Source: Natranaeroarchaeum sp042663585
GTDB taxonomy: Archaea; Halobacteriota; Halobacteria; Halobacteriales; Natronoarchaeaceae
Direction: 5' to 3'
NCBI RefSeq assembly: GCF_042663585.1
Contig: NZ_JBHTAN010000006.1
Coordinates: forward strand, 682,001 to 746,000
Length of the DNA: 64,000 nucleotides
This document shows, piece after piece, positions 16,403 through 25,503 of the stretch. The number at the start of each line of letters is the position of its first letter. The stretch's first letter is position 1. Under the pieces are notes generated by a model that was given only the letters and a program-made list of their open reading frames with translations, was not told the origin of the DNA and did no database searches. Both the position numbers and the translations under genes were made by a program.

Positions 16403-16888
16403 ATGCACATGGTAGAGGTCGCTTTCGCCGTCGCCGTCGTGCTGTTGATCGCCGGCATCATCGGGAGCATTGTCCCGATGGTTCCCGGCCCCCTCCTGTC
16501 GGTAGTCGCTGTCGTCGGCTACTGGTGGTCGACCGGCTACACGGACCCGGGAGTCGTCGTGCTCGGCGGACTCGTCCTCGTGGCCGTGCTGGCTTTCGGC
16601 GTCGAACTCCTCGCCAGCGCGATCTCCGCGAGGGCAGGTGGTGCATCCTGGCGAGTTACCGGGGTTGCGGGCGTTGCCGGCGTCGTACTGCTCTTTCTCA
16701 CGGGTCCCCTGTTGATGATCCTCGGCGTCGGCCTGCTCGTCTTCCTGCTGGAAGTCCGCCGGCACGACGACGTCTCTCGCGGAGTCACGTCGGCGGTGTA
16801 CACCACGATCGGCATTTTAGGGTCGACGGTCGCGCAGGCGCTACTGACGTTTCTCGTGCTCGTCGGATTCCTCCTCGCGGTCGCGTGA
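16403..16888 (+). CDS. DUF456 family membrane protein
   Basis: 161 residues, nearly all hydrophobic, with five to six membrane segments. It carries the DUF456 features GIIGSIVPMVPGPLLSVVAV near the N-terminus and a Gly/Ala-rich second half. A TATA-like ATTTACC at 16381-16387 fits a leaderless start at 16403 or at the second ATG at 16409; either gives the same protein apart from two residues. It is divergent from the broken SDR gene. The family function is unknown. Confidence 0.85.
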   Translation: MHMVEVAFAVAVVLLIAGIIGSIVPMVPGPLLSVVAVVGYWWSTGYTDPGVVVLGGLVLVAVLAFGVELLASAISARAGGASWRVTGVAGVAGVVLLFLTGPLLMILGVGLLVFLLEVRRHDDVSRGVTSAVYTTIGILGSTVAQALLTFLVLVGFLLAVA

Positions 16889-16927
16889 AGGCCTATCACT
16901 TTACTCGTTGCCGAGGGTAGTCTGCGT

Positions 16928-17965
16928 ATGCTCGACATCGACGGGACTGCCGGGGGCGGTCAGATCGTTCGGTCGGCACTTTCGCTCTCGATACTGACTG
17001 ACACGCCGATCCGTATCGAAGATGTCCGAGGGAATCGACCGAATCCAGGGCTAAAACACCAGCACTGTAGCGCGGTCGAACTCGTCGCCGATATCTGCGA
17101 TGCCGACGTGACTGGCGCGGATCTCGGCTCGACGACGCTGACCGTCGATCCGGGCACAGTCTCTGGCGGACGCTACGAAGCGTCCATCGGGACCGCCGGC
17201 AGCATCACGCTCGTGTTCGACACGCTCCTCCCGCTTGCGCCATTACTCGACGAACCGCTATCGGTGACCGTGGACGGCGGCACCGACGTGAAGTGGTCGC
17301 CCCCGCTCGACTACTACCGGCGAGTGAAATTCCCCTTCCTCCGCCAGCACGGCTTGCAGGCCGCCGTCGAACCGGGACCCCGCGGCTTCTACCCCGCCGG
17401 CGGTGGCGAGGCAACGCTCCGACTCGGTCCCTGCACACTGGGACCGATTCGGTCGACCGAACGCGGCGAGCGCCGGGATGTCCGCATCTACTCGGTGGCG
17501 TCCGAGCATCTCGACGAGTCAAACGTCGCCCCGCGACAGGCAACCGCCGCCATGGACGAACTCCCGGAACACGCCTCTGTCGTCGAGCGTGTCTCGACGG
17601 TCGCCACCGCCCAGTCCCCTGGCTCCGTGGTCGTCGTCGTTGGCTCGTACGAGGACGGTCGAGCGGGGGTCTCGGCGCTCGGGGAGCGCGGGACACCCGC
17701 AGAAGAAGTCGGCACCGCCGCCGCCGCCAAACTCCGCGAGTTCGAGCGCAGCGGCGGCGTCGTCGACGAGCATCTGGCCGATCAGGTACTGCTCCCGCTC
17801 GCCGTCGCCGGGGGCGAACTCGCCATCCCGGCAGTGACAGATCACGTCGAATCGAGCATCGAACTGCTGGAGACGTTCGGCGTCGACGTCCTGCTGGAGC
17901 AAGAAGACGAGGCACCGGGGGTGACGGTGCCCGATCCGATCACGAACCGAGACTCAGGAAAATAA
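16928..17965 (+). CDS. rtcA: RNA 3'-terminal phosphate cyclase
   Basis: 345 residues, family length. It opens with LDIDGTAGGGQIVRSALSLS and has RGNRPNPGLKHQHCSAVEL and RGFYPAGGGEATL, both RtcA signatures. The late VVDEHLADQVLLPLA segment carries the histidine that becomes adenylylated. The enzyme converts RNA 3'-phosphates to 2',3'-cyclic phosphates using ATP. It starts 39 bp after the DUF456 gene in the same direction. No rtcB is nearby. Confidence 0.95.
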   Translation: MLDIDGTAGGGQIVRSALSLSILTDTPIRIEDVRGNRPNPGLKHQHCSAVELVADICDADVTGADLGSTTLTVDPGTVSGGRYEASIGTAGSITLVFDTLLPLAPLLDEPLSVTVDGGTDVKWSPPLDYYRRVKFPFLRQHGLQAAVEPGPRGFYPAGGGEATLRLGPCTLGPIRSTERGERRDVRIYSVASEHLDESNVAPRQATAAMDELPEHASVVERVSTVATAQSPGSVVVVVGSYEDGRAGVSALGERGTPAEEVGTAAAAKLREFERSGGVVDEHLADQVLLPLAVAGGELAIPAVTDHVESSIELLETFGVDVLLEQEDEAPGVTVPDPITNRDSGK

Positions 17966-18001
17966 GCTCCGAGTATCGGCTCTCCACTCCTGCGAACTGC
18001 A

Positions 18002-20056
18002 TCAGACACTATCCGGCGCACGGACGTCGACGGCACACTGTTTGAAGTTCGGCTCGTCGGAGTCCGGATCGACTGTCGGGAGCGTGAGTGCGTTGACTGC
18101 CGGATGGTGGATCGGGAGCCAGATCAGCCCCTCGGGCACGCCCTCGTCGGACTGGACCGACACCGTCACCGACGCCCGCCGAGAGACTACCACGGTCTTC
18201 CCGCGCTCGAACGCCTCGCCATAGGTCAGCATCGTCTCGGGATGGATCCGTGCGACCGGCGGAACGTCCGTCCTGTCGCCGCGAGTCCGGACCCCGGTGT
18301 TGTACGCGTCGGGCTGTCGCCCGGTTGTCAGCGTCAGCGGATACGTCTCGTCGCTTGGTTCGGCGAGTCCGGCGTGTGTCCCCGTCGAGAACCGTGCCCG
18401 GCCGGATGACGTCGGGAAGGTCCACCCGTCCTCGGAGTAGTAGCGGTAGCCGCCCTGCGTATCGGAGTCAGGTGCCGGCCAGCGAACCGCCATCTCCGAC
18501 TCCAAGCGGTCGTAGGAAATTCCGGAGAGATCCGCCGGCGTCCCGGCCGTCAGGTCGCGGAACTCCTCGAACGCCGATTCCGGGTCGAGGACCGACTGCT
18601 CGAACAGTTCGCTGTCGAGTCGATGGCCGATTGCGGCGATGATGTCGATATCCTGTCTGACCTTCGGGGGCGTCTCGGTTGCGGCCCTGACCTGTGAAAC
18701 GGTCCGCTCCATGTTGGTCACGGTCCCCGCTGACTCGCCCCACGTCGCGGCTGGGAGGACCACGTCTGCCACCTCGGCCGTCTCGGTCATGAAGGCGTCC
18801 TGGACGACGAGGAACGTCTCGGAGAGGGTCTCCCTGACACGGTCGGCGTCGGGCATCCCCGCAACCGGGTTCGTCGCGACTGTCCAGCACGCCTCGGGGT
18901 CGCCGTCGGCGAGCGCGTCGACGATGCCCACCGGTCCGGGGCCCGGATCCTCGGGCAGGCGACCCTCAGGGACCCCCCAGGCGTCGGCCACCGCTTCTCG
19001 GTCCTCGGGCGTACCGAACGGACGGTGACCCGGCCAGGTTCCCTTCGAGGAGCAGAGTCGCGTTCCCATGGAGTTGGCCTGTCCGGTCAGCGAGAAGGGG
19101 CCACTCCCCGGTCGAAGGTTATCGGTCGCCAGACAGAGGTCGATGAGGGCCCGCGCAGTTGCGGTTCCCTGAACGCTCTGGTTCACGCCCATGCCCCAGT
19201 AGACCAGCGTCTGATCCCCGAAGGCGTCCGCGATGCGCTCGACCGTCTCGACGGACACGCCCGCCGTTTCTGCAGCAGCCTCCACGCTCGGCAACTCCCC
19301 GAGCAGGGCGTCGAAGCCGACGGTTGCCTCCTCGACGAACTCCTCGCAAACCCCGCCGTCGGCGACGACCTGGGCCAGCACGGCGCGGGCGAAGGCGAGG
19401 TCGGTCCCCGGTTCTAGCTGGACGTGCTCGTCTGCGTCCTCCACAGTCTCGCTCTCGACGGGGTCGACGACGATCATCTGGCTGTCGTCGTCGCCGGCGC
19501 TGTCGGCGATCCACCGGTACATCACCGGGTGGGCCGCCGCAGGATTCGCACCCCAGATCAGGTGAGTTTCGGCCTCCGGTACGTCGTCGTAGGTCGGCGG
19601 CGGTGCGTCGCTACCGAACGCCTGATAGTAGGCCGTGACGGCCGACGCCATACACAGCGTGGTGTTGGCGTCGTAGTACCGTGTACCGAAGCCGCCCCGG
19701 GCGAGTTTCCCCAGCGCGTAAGCCGCCTCGTTCGTCTGCTGGCCGCTCCCCAGTACGGCGACGCCATCATGGGTCGCTTCGAGGGCCGACCGGAACTCGT
19801 CGCCGACGATTGCGAGTGCAGTGTCCCAGCTAGTCGGAACGAGCGTGCCGTCTCTACGAACGAGCGGACGCGTCAGCCACTCGCCGTCGGGATCTGCGGT
19901 CTCGTCGATCCCTCGCTGACACGCCATCCCCTGGGTCACTGGATGATTTGTATCCCCGCGGACCGTGTCGAGTCCGTACCCGGCGTCGACGCCTTTCTGT
20001 AGGTGGCCACAGCCGACGGCACAGCGCATACAGGTCGTCGGCGTCCAGCCGTTCAT
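18002..20056 (-). CDS. nasA: assimilatory nitrate reductase (molybdoenzyme)
   Basis: 684 residues. Cys9, Cys12, Cys16 and Cys46 form the N-terminal [4Fe-4S] site (TTCMRCAVGCGHLQ and GMACQRG). There is no signal peptide, so it is cytoplasmic. ANTTLCMASAV carries the presumed Mo-ligand cysteine, TGQANSMGTRLCSSKGTWPGHRPF is typical of NasA, and GRQPDAYNTGVRTRGD belongs to the C-terminal MGD-binding domain. It reduces nitrate to nitrite, with ferredoxin as the likely donor in haloarchaea. Nitrite reductase, nitrate transporter and cofactor genes that usually accompany it are not adjacent, so it is a lone nasA. The sequence before the ATG is described at 20057-20423. Confidence 0.92.
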   Translation of the reverse strand: MNGWTPTTCMRCAVGCGHLQKGVDAGYGLDTVRGDTNHPVTQGMACQRGIDETADPDGEWLTRPLVRRDGTLVPTSWDTALAIVGDEFRSALEATHDGVAVLGSGQQTNEAAYALGKLARGGFGTRYYDANTTLCMASAVTAYYQAFGSDAPPPTYDDVPEAETHLIWGANPAAAHPVMYRWIADSAGDDDSQMIVVDPVESETVEDADEHVQLEPGTDLAFARAVLAQVVADGGVCEEFVEEATVGFDALLGELPSVEAAAETAGVSVETVERIADAFGDQTLVYWGMGVNQSVQGTATARALIDLCLATDNLRPGSGPFSLTGQANSMGTRLCSSKGTWPGHRPFGTPEDREAVADAWGVPEGRLPEDPGPGPVGIVDALADGDPEACWTVATNPVAGMPDADRVRETLSETFLVVQDAFMTETAEVADVVLPAATWGESAGTVTNMERTVSQVRAATETPPKVRQDIDIIAAIGHRLDSELFEQSVLDPESAFEEFRDLTAGTPADLSGISYDRLESEMAVRWPAPDSDTQGGYRYYSEDGWTFPTSSGRARFSTGTHAGLAEPSDETYPLTLTTGRQPDAYNTGVRTRGDRTDVPPVARIHPETMLTYGEAFERGKTVVVSRRASVTVSVQSDEGVPEGLIWLPIHHPAVNALTLPTVDPDSDEPNFKQCAVDVRAPDSV

Positions 20057-20423
20057 TGTACGCTCCGTCCGCCGAGACGCTCGCAGTCATCGGGAGCGAT
20101 GAGCGCATCGGGACCGCGGCGTGTAGTATCCCTCATTACTGTGCTGATCTTGCCCGAATATCTGGAGGTTAGCGGTAAAACTGTTCTGATAGGTATGTTA
20201 TTTAAGAAATTATTAGATTTTACAAACATTCGTGTGTGCATACTCTTACGCGTAGGCCAGCCTGTCCGACCGGGGGCGAGTGTACATGACCGACGGGCGG
20301 ACGAGAACACCTGGCAGTCCCAGCCCACTGAACACGTCTCCGCCGATGTCGCACCCGAACGCTTCGTCTGACGTTCGACACAGCAAGTGGTCTATTTACC
20401 CCTGAGCGCTGTAGTGCGGTCAC
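20057..20423. promoter_or_regulatory. divergent nasA / formamidase promoter region, AT-rich core
   Basis: 367 bp without a gene. An AT-rich core at about 20160-20240 stands out from the GC-rich surroundings. It holds a TATA candidate for nasA on the minus strand (TTAAATAAC, about 20198-20206), which implies a nasA leader of roughly 115 nt. For the formamidase gene a TATA-like CTATTTACC at 20391-20399 lies about 28 bp before the ATG at 20424. Nitrogen control of both genes from this region is plausible but no operator is recognised. Confidence 0.5.
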
Positions 20424-21404
20424 ATGGCGAAGGACCTCCCGGCTGTCGATCATCGAGTGAGCACCGACGAAGAGGGTGTGCACACTGCGTGGGACAACGG
20501 GATCGATCCGGTACAACGGATCGAACCGGGTGACGTCGTCGAATTCACATGTCGTGACGCAACGAACGGACAGATCGGACCGGATTCGACCGTAGAGGAC
20601 CTCGCAGAGCTAGATCTCGAAGAGATCCACCCGTTGACCGGCCCTCTCGCGGTAGAGGGTGCTCGTCCGGGCGACGTGCTACAGATAGAACTGTTAGATG
20701 TCGAGCATCGAGGCTGGGGCTACACACTGGTTCTGCCGGGAGAGGCTGAACTCGGCTTGCTGGCCGACGAGTTCCCGGAGCCAGCACTCCACGTCTGGGA
20801 TCTAGATGGGGACGTTGCCCGGTTCGTAAACGACATCGAGGTACCGGTGGCTTCCTTTCCCGGTATCGTCGGCGTTGCACCTGCTGAGGAAGGCGAGCAC
20901 GGTACGTTTCCGCCGCGCCCCCCGGGCGGCAATCTCGACATCAAGCATCTAACAGCGGACTCGACGGTGTATCTCCCTATCGCGGTCAAGGATGCTCTGT
21001 TCAGCATCGGCGACTGTCACGCCGCACAGGGGGACGGCGAAGTCTGTGGGACGGGAATCGAGGCACCGATGTCGGTCACGTGCCGGTTCGACCTACGTTC
21101 GGATCTGACGATCGATCGGCCACAGTTCGAGACTGACAGGCCGTTTACCCCCACCGGCCGTGACCAGCGCATGTTCGGCACATCGGGCATCGACGAGGAT
21201 CTGTACACCGCGAGCGAGAAAGCGGTCCGGTCGATGGTCAGCCATCTTCACGACGAGCGGGATCTGACCCGCGAGGAGGCCTACATCCTCTGTTCGGCGG
21301 CTGTCGATCTGAAGCTCAATCAGGTCGTCAACGCGCCGCACTGGACGGTCTCCGCGTATCTCCCGGAGAGCATCTTTCCGGAGGCACTCCAGCGGCAACC
21401 ATGA
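20424..21404 (+). CDS. acetamidase/formamidase family protein
   Basis: 326 residues matching the FmdA/AmdA fold throughout. It has VHTAWDNGIDPVQRIEPGDVVEF at the N-terminus, HPLTGPLAVEGARPGDVL, FPPRPPGGNLDIKHLTADSTVYLPI and the metal-site region IGDCHAAQGDGEVCGTGIEAP. The family hydrolyses formamide or acetamide to ammonia and the acid. It sits divergently from nasA, so the pair may serve nitrogen supply from two sources. The exact substrate cannot be read from the sequence. Confidence 0.92.
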   Translation: MAKDLPAVDHRVSTDEEGVHTAWDNGIDPVQRIEPGDVVEFTCRDATNGQIGPDSTVEDLAELDLEEIHPLTGPLAVEGARPGDVLQIELLDVEHRGWGYTLVLPGEAELGLLADEFPEPALHVWDLDGDVARFVNDIEVPVASFPGIVGVAPAEEGEHGTFPPRPPGGNLDIKHLTADSTVYLPIAVKDALFSIGDCHAAQGDGEVCGTGIEAPMSVTCRFDLRSDLTIDRPQFETDRPFTPTGRDQRMFGTSGIDEDLYTASEKAVRSMVSHLHDERDLTREEAYILCSAAVDLKLNQVVNAPHWTVSAYLPESIFPEALQRQP

Positions 21405-21618
21405 TTCCAAGACGGAGGTGTCCGACACGACCCCCCTGAAACACACTTGTTCACTGAGGCCATACCGTTGCTGTGGCCAGAAATCGACCCGTCGGTCCGC
21501 CGTTCCGTCGGCGAACCGTTTACACACCAGTCAGGGGGGTGGCAATCGACCGGGAGTGGAACCGTCGACGGCCTGCTCTCCCCGTGAGTAACAGGGTCAA
21601 CGACGAGCATGTGAGAGC

Positions 21619-22764
21619 ATGACGAACAGCTCGGACGACGGCTCGCGGAGCGGCGACTTGGCCCCAGATGGCCAGTCAGACGGCGATGGGGGCACCCCCT
21701 CCCAGAGCCTCGCATACCGCATGTTCGAGGCAAGTCCCATCGCGCTGGTCGTGATCGATGCGGGCGGTGAGGTCGCGTATGCCAACGAGCGCGCGACGGA
21801 GACGCTCGACTGTCCGCGCGCGCGACTTCTCGGTCGGACATATCACGCGTCAGACTGGGAGATCTATCACGAGGGAGGAACGGTCACGGTCGACGATCAT
21901 CCGGTCACGCACGTCTTCGAGTCGGGGAGGCCCGAGTTCGGCTACGAACAGCGGCTCGAACTGCCGGATGGCTCCGAACGATGGCTAACGAACAACGCCG
22001 CCCCGATACTGAACGACCACGGCGAGGTCGAGTTCGTCGTCGTCGCGTTTCAGGACGTGACAGCACTGAAACGCCGGGAGGAACGGCTGAGTAGCGATCA
22101 CATGCAGCGGGTCGAATTTCGAGCGAGCCAGTCGGCGGTCCCCCCGTCTCTTCGTATCGAAGCAGGTGAACACCGGCTCGAAGTCGAATCCGTCGTCTCT
22201 TTACCGGATGGAGCGACCATTCAGTACATGGGGACGCGGGACCTCTCCGCGGGTGATTTCGTCACCGCCGTCGAAGAGGTGCCACATTACGTCAACGTCC
22301 GCTTGCTCAGTACTATCGATGGTTATAGCCGTATTGAAGCCCGCGCCGAGTCGGCGACAGTGGCCGAAGTATTCCAGTCTCTCGGCGGCCAGCCACGGGC
22401 TATCGTCATCGCGCACGATCAGGTTCGGTTTTTGGGCGAACTCCCGGGCGACGTGGATCCTCGCCTCGCGGCCGAGGGTATCGCCAGGTTCCATTCCGAA
22501 GTCGAACTGGTATCGGAAGAACTGGTCTACTCGCCGCACCTGCTGTACGACATCGTCGAAGACGCGCTGACCGACCGACAGCTTGCCACGCTCAACGCCG
22601 CGTACTTCAGCGGCTACTTCGACTCGCCACGCACGAGCAGCGGCGACGAACTGGCCGAGCGGTTTGGCGTGACCAGACAGACGTTCAACCAACACCTCCG
22701 TATAGCCCAGCAGACCGTCTTTCAGCATCTTTTCGAGAAGTCGGCAACAGACGAGGCTGACTAG
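21619..22764 (+). CDS. PAS-domain HTH_10 (Bat-type) regulator
   Basis: 381 residues. A disordered acidic start is followed by a PAS domain (about 32-150, beginning YRMFEASPIALVVIDAGGEVAYAN and ending VAFQDVTALKRREERL). Next is a Bat-like ligand domain (about 160-310) and a C-terminal HTH_10 (LTDRQLATLNAAYFSGYFDSPR, then GDELAERFGVTRQTFNQHLR). Such proteins respond to redox, light or small molecules in haloarchaea. Its target is unknown. The HalOD1 gene starts 7 bp after its stop, suggesting one transcript. The 214-bp gap before it shows no clear TATA box. Confidence 0.9.
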   Translation: MTNSSDDGSRSGDLAPDGQSDGDGGTPSQSLAYRMFEASPIALVVIDAGGEVAYANERATETLDCPRARLLGRTYHASDWEIYHEGGTVTVDDHPVTHVFESGRPEFGYEQRLELPDGSERWLTNNAAPILNDHGEVEFVVVAFQDVTALKRREERLSSDHMQRVEFRASQSAVPPSLRIEAGEHRLEVESVVSLPDGATIQYMGTRDLSAGDFVTAVEEVPHYVNVRLLSTIDGYSRIEARAESATVAEVFQSLGGQPRAIVIAHDQVRFLGELPGDVDPRLAAEGIARFHSEVELVSEELVYSPHLLYDIVEDALTDRQLATLNAAYFSGYFDSPRTSSGDELAERFGVTRQTFNQHLRIAQQTVFQHLFEKSATDEAD

Positions 22765-22771
22765 TCAGTCT

Positions 22772-23137
22772 ATGTCCTTATTCCGATCCGCCGTGTATCC
22801 GCCCATGGACAACGAAATGGTCGACTCAAGTAACAATTCATCACGGTTTTTAAGCCAAGACACATCCAGCGACCCTGACGCCGAAGTTATTGATCTATCA
22901 AATAATTCAGAGGGCGAACTCGTCGTCACCATCGTCGAGCGTGTCGCCGACATCACCGATCAGGACGTAACGGCAATGCCGCCACTGTACGACAGCGTCA
23001 ACCCCGGTGCACTGGCTGACCTGATGTCGTCTTCGGTCTCTACGGACCTCCCAATCGAAGTCTCGTTCTGGTACCAGGATTGCCAGATCACTGTCTCGAA
23101 CTCCGGGACGTTCACAGTCGAGACGTCGTCGCAGTAA
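22772..23137 (+). CDS. HalOD1 output-domain protein
   Basis: 121 residues. The C-terminal about 75 match the haloarchaeal output domain 1: ELVVTIVERVADITDQDVTAMPPLYDSVNPGALADLM and a closing FWYQDCQITVSNSGTFTVE. The first about 45 residues are a Ser/Asn-rich extension coded by less GC-rich sequence. A start at ATG 22805 or 22820 cannot be excluded. HalOD1 is thought to be a signalling or binding output module, often alone or next to response regulators and Bat-type proteins, as here. The precise role is unknown. Confidence 0.85.
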   Translation: MSLFRSAVYPPMDNEMVDSSNNSSRFLSQDTSSDPDAEVIDLSNNSEGELVVTIVERVADITDQDVTAMPPLYDSVNPGALADLMSSSVSTDLPIEVSFWYQDCQITVSNSGTFTVETSSQ

Positions 23138-23343
23138 ACGTCGATTCTAACGGACCTAGCACGTCGCTGTTACTCAGTCTCGATTCCCCGCTCGTGTGAC
23201 CAGTGGTTTAGAGGCGGCTACGACGAACCCAGCCGGACGCGTCGACGTATTTTCGTCATGAGTAATAACTGCGGAGAATGGAACCGTTCTCTGCGAGAAT
23301 CAAATCCCACAGCGTGCGCTTTTCCTCACGAAGTTCGGAAAAA

Positions 23344-23418
23344 TGCTCCGTCTGGGATTTGAACCCAGGTCATCGGCTCGAAAGGCCGAAATGATTGGCC
23401 GGACTACACCAACGGAGC
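23344..23418 (-). tRNA. tRNA-Glu (anticodon TTC)
   Basis: On the minus strand the acceptor strands GCTCCGT and ACGGAGC pair perfectly, followed by discriminator A (CCA is not encoded). The anticodon arm TCGGC-CTTTCGA-GCCGA gives anticodon TTC. The T arm CTGGG-TTCAAAT-CCCAG is standard. There is no intron. Length is 75 nt. Confidence 0.97.
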
Positions 23419-23587
23419 GCACTTCGCCCATGCGAAGCGTATCTTCGAGTTGCTGGCTATTTTGCTTAAACCTGTCGTTACGACGTCGCCGTGTGAACGT
23501 GTTCCGCGGGACTGTCAGCCGTTCTCGTACCCAACGATCGGAACCGACATACAGAACGGCCACGTTATCCGGGCAACGAGAGATTCC

Positions 23588-24085
23588 ATGATCGATCCCG
23601 TTCTCCTCACGCTCACGTTCGAGGCACTGTTTCCGAATCACGTCTGGCAGTACCTGATCGGCGGCGTCTTCATCGGACTCGGCGCCTCGGCTATCTATCT
23701 GGGCACGGGGATCACCGCGGGCGCGAGCACGTTTCTGGAGTCGACGCTCTCGTACGGCTCGAAGCTCCCGCGACTCCAGCAACGACGGTTCGTCACCTCC
23801 CGTGACTGGCGCGTCGTGTTCACCGTCGGCATCGTCCTGGGTGCGGGCCTCTACGCGCTCGCCTTTCAGGACGGTATCTGGACGACCGACGTCCAGTGGT
23901 GGCGGTTGCTCGTCGGCGGCGTTCTCATCGGTATCGGGACCCGACTCGGGAAAGGCTGTACGTCAGGCCACGGCGTCTGTGGCGTCGGCTCCCTCTCCCG
24001 GACGTCCGTCGCGAACGTCGCGGTGTTCATGGCTGTCGCAATCGGAACTGCGATGCTCGTTGGTGTTGCCGGGGTGAGCCCGTAA
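23588..24085 (+). CDS. YeeE/YedE family membrane transporter, first half
   Basis: 165 residues with four to five membrane helices. It carries the family motifs GGVFIGLGASAIYLGTGITAG near the start and GTRLGKGCTSGHGVCGVGSLSR near the end; the cysteines in GCTSGHGVCG are those proposed to pass thiosulfate or sulfur species through the channel. The protein is a half-size unit; the second half follows with a one-base stop/start overlap (TAATG). Together they would equal one full-length YeeE. It may supply sulfur to the cell. It starts about 170 bp after tRNA-Glu, which reads the other way. Confidence 0.88.
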   Translation: MIDPVLLTLTFEALFPNHVWQYLIGGVFIGLGASAIYLGTGITAGASTFLESTLSYGSKLPRLQQRRFVTSRDWRVVFTVGIVLGAGLYALAFQDGIWTTDVQWWRLLVGGVLIGIGTRLGKGCTSGHGVCGVGSLSRTSVANVAVFMAVAIGTAMLVGVAGVSP

Positions 24086-24549
24086 TGTCCGAGCAAGAAG
24101 GCGGGACGGCCTTTCTCGCACTCGTCCTGTTCGGCGGGATCCTCTTTGGCTTCGGACTCGGCTTCAGTGAGATGGCCCGGCCCGAAGTCGTGCTCTCGTT
24201 CCTCCAGCTAGTCGACCTCGGTCTGGTGTTCGTGATGGGCGGGGCCGCGACGGTCACGGCGCTGACAATCTTCCTCGCGATGCGCCTTCGGGAGGACGCC
24301 CCGCTGACGGGTCGCCCCTACGAGCGTCGCCTCAAGTCGATGGACAGGAACGTCCTCTCGGGCGGTTCGATCTTCGGCATCGGCTGGGGGCTCTCGGGGA
24401 TCTGTCCCGGTGCAGCCTACGCGAGCCTCGGGATCGGCAACTATCCGATCCTGATCGGCATCGCGGGGATGTTCGTCGGCGCGTATCTGCAGGCGTACTG
24501 GCGGTCCCCGCGCACCGAGTCCGGGACGGCCGCGGTCGGCGCGGACTGA
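24085..24549 (+). CDS. YeeE/YedE family membrane transporter, second half
   Basis: 154 residues with four membrane helices. Family motifs are GILFGFGLGFSEMARPE and GGSIFGIGWGLSGICPGAAYASLG, with a conserved cysteine in GICPG. The ATG overlaps the stop of the upstream half by one base, so translation is coupled and a heterodimer is expected, as in split YeeE/YedE (Pmp-type) pairs. A role in thiosulfate or other sulfur uptake is inferred from the family. Confidence 0.88.
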   Translation: MSEQEGGTAFLALVLFGGILFGFGLGFSEMARPEVVLSFLQLVDLGLVFVMGGAATVTALTIFLAMRLREDAPLTGRPYERRLKSMDRNVLSGGSIFGIGWGLSGICPGAAYASLGIGNYPILIGIAGMFVGAYLQAYWRSPRTESGTAAVGAD

Positions 24550-24599
24550 GCGTTCGCCGTTTTCTGAACTTTTAACGCGCCGGACGACGAGTGGTCGGT

Positions 24600-25334
24600 A
24601 TGAGATCCGTTCGCTTCCGAGATCCTGCCGGTTCGACTCGACGCGGTGAGCTAGACGAAGACGGCGTCGTCCGGTTCGGCGACAGTCGCTACGACCTGTC
24701 GAGCGTTGACGTCCTGCCGCCGGCGACGCCGGACAAACTCGTCTGTATCGGTCGCAACTACGCCGACCACGCCGCCGAACGTGGCGAAGACGTCCCGGAC
24801 CGGCCCTTGCTCTTCCTGAAGCCGCCGAACACGCTGGCTGGCCACGGCGATACGGTGACCCTTCCTGCCGGGAAAGAAACGATCGAACACGAGGCCGAAC
24901 TCGGGGTCGTCATCGGCGAGCAGTGTCGCAACGTCGACGCCGCCGAGGCGATGAACGTCGTCGAGGGCTTTACTTGTGTCAACGACATCTCGAACCGGGA
25001 CGACCAGCGTCGGGAGACCAACTGGGTTCGCGGGAAGGCGTTCGACGGCGCGGCACCCATCGGCCCAGTCGTCGCGTCGCCCGAGCACGTCCCCGAGGAT
25101 GCCGCGATCCGGCTTCGGGTAAACGGTGAGGTTCGGCAGGATTCGACGCGAGACCACCTCATCTTCTCGGTCCCCCAGCTAATCGAAGAGATTACCGCGT
25201 ACATGACCCTCGAACCCGGCGACGTGATTTCGACCGGAACGCCGGAAGGCGTCGGCCCACTGGAAGATGGGGATCTCGTCGAAATCGAGATCGAGGGGAT
25301 AGGAACGCTCGAACACGGCGTTAGACAGCCCTAA
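24600..25334 (+). CDS. fumarylacetoacetate hydrolase (FAH) family protein
   Basis: 244 residues. I chose ATG 24600 because a TATA-like ACTTTTAAC at 24568-24576 lies at leaderless distance. The core motifs are KLVCIGRNYADHAAE, the metal-binding EHEAELGVVIG (Glu-x-Glu), VNDISNRDDQ and PGDVISTGTPEGVGPL. Members hydrolyse or isomerise acylpyruvates and related beta-diketo acids in aromatic catabolism, or decarboxylate oxaloacetate. Nothing nearby reveals the pathway, so the substrate is open. Confidence 0.9.
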   Translation: MRSVRFRDPAGSTRRGELDEDGVVRFGDSRYDLSSVDVLPPATPDKLVCIGRNYADHAAERGEDVPDRPLLFLKPPNTLAGHGDTVTLPAGKETIEHEAELGVVIGEQCRNVDAAEAMNVVEGFTCVNDISNRDDQRRETNWVRGKAFDGAAPIGPVVASPEHVPEDAAIRLRVNGEVRQDSTRDHLIFSVPQLIEEITAYMTLEPGDVISTGTPEGVGPLEDGDLVEIEIEGIGTLEHGVRQP

Positions 25335-25503
25335 CCGTGCTGAGAGGCTCTCGACACTCTCTTGTGGGAGGGCTTTCATCTGAAAGTATGCACCCCTCTA
25401 TCATGGATGGGCAGATCCAGTTCCACAGCGAGTGGTTATCCGCATTGACAGAACTCGATCCTTCTTGCACCCGCGCGCAGCCCACCAATACGGGGTGGGC
25501 GGC

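Noticed and set aside
23276..23296. Inverted repeat GAGAA ... TTCTC as an operator upstream of tRNA-Glu
   Set aside because: Only the outer 5 bp match; the inner bases do not pair, so chance is likely.
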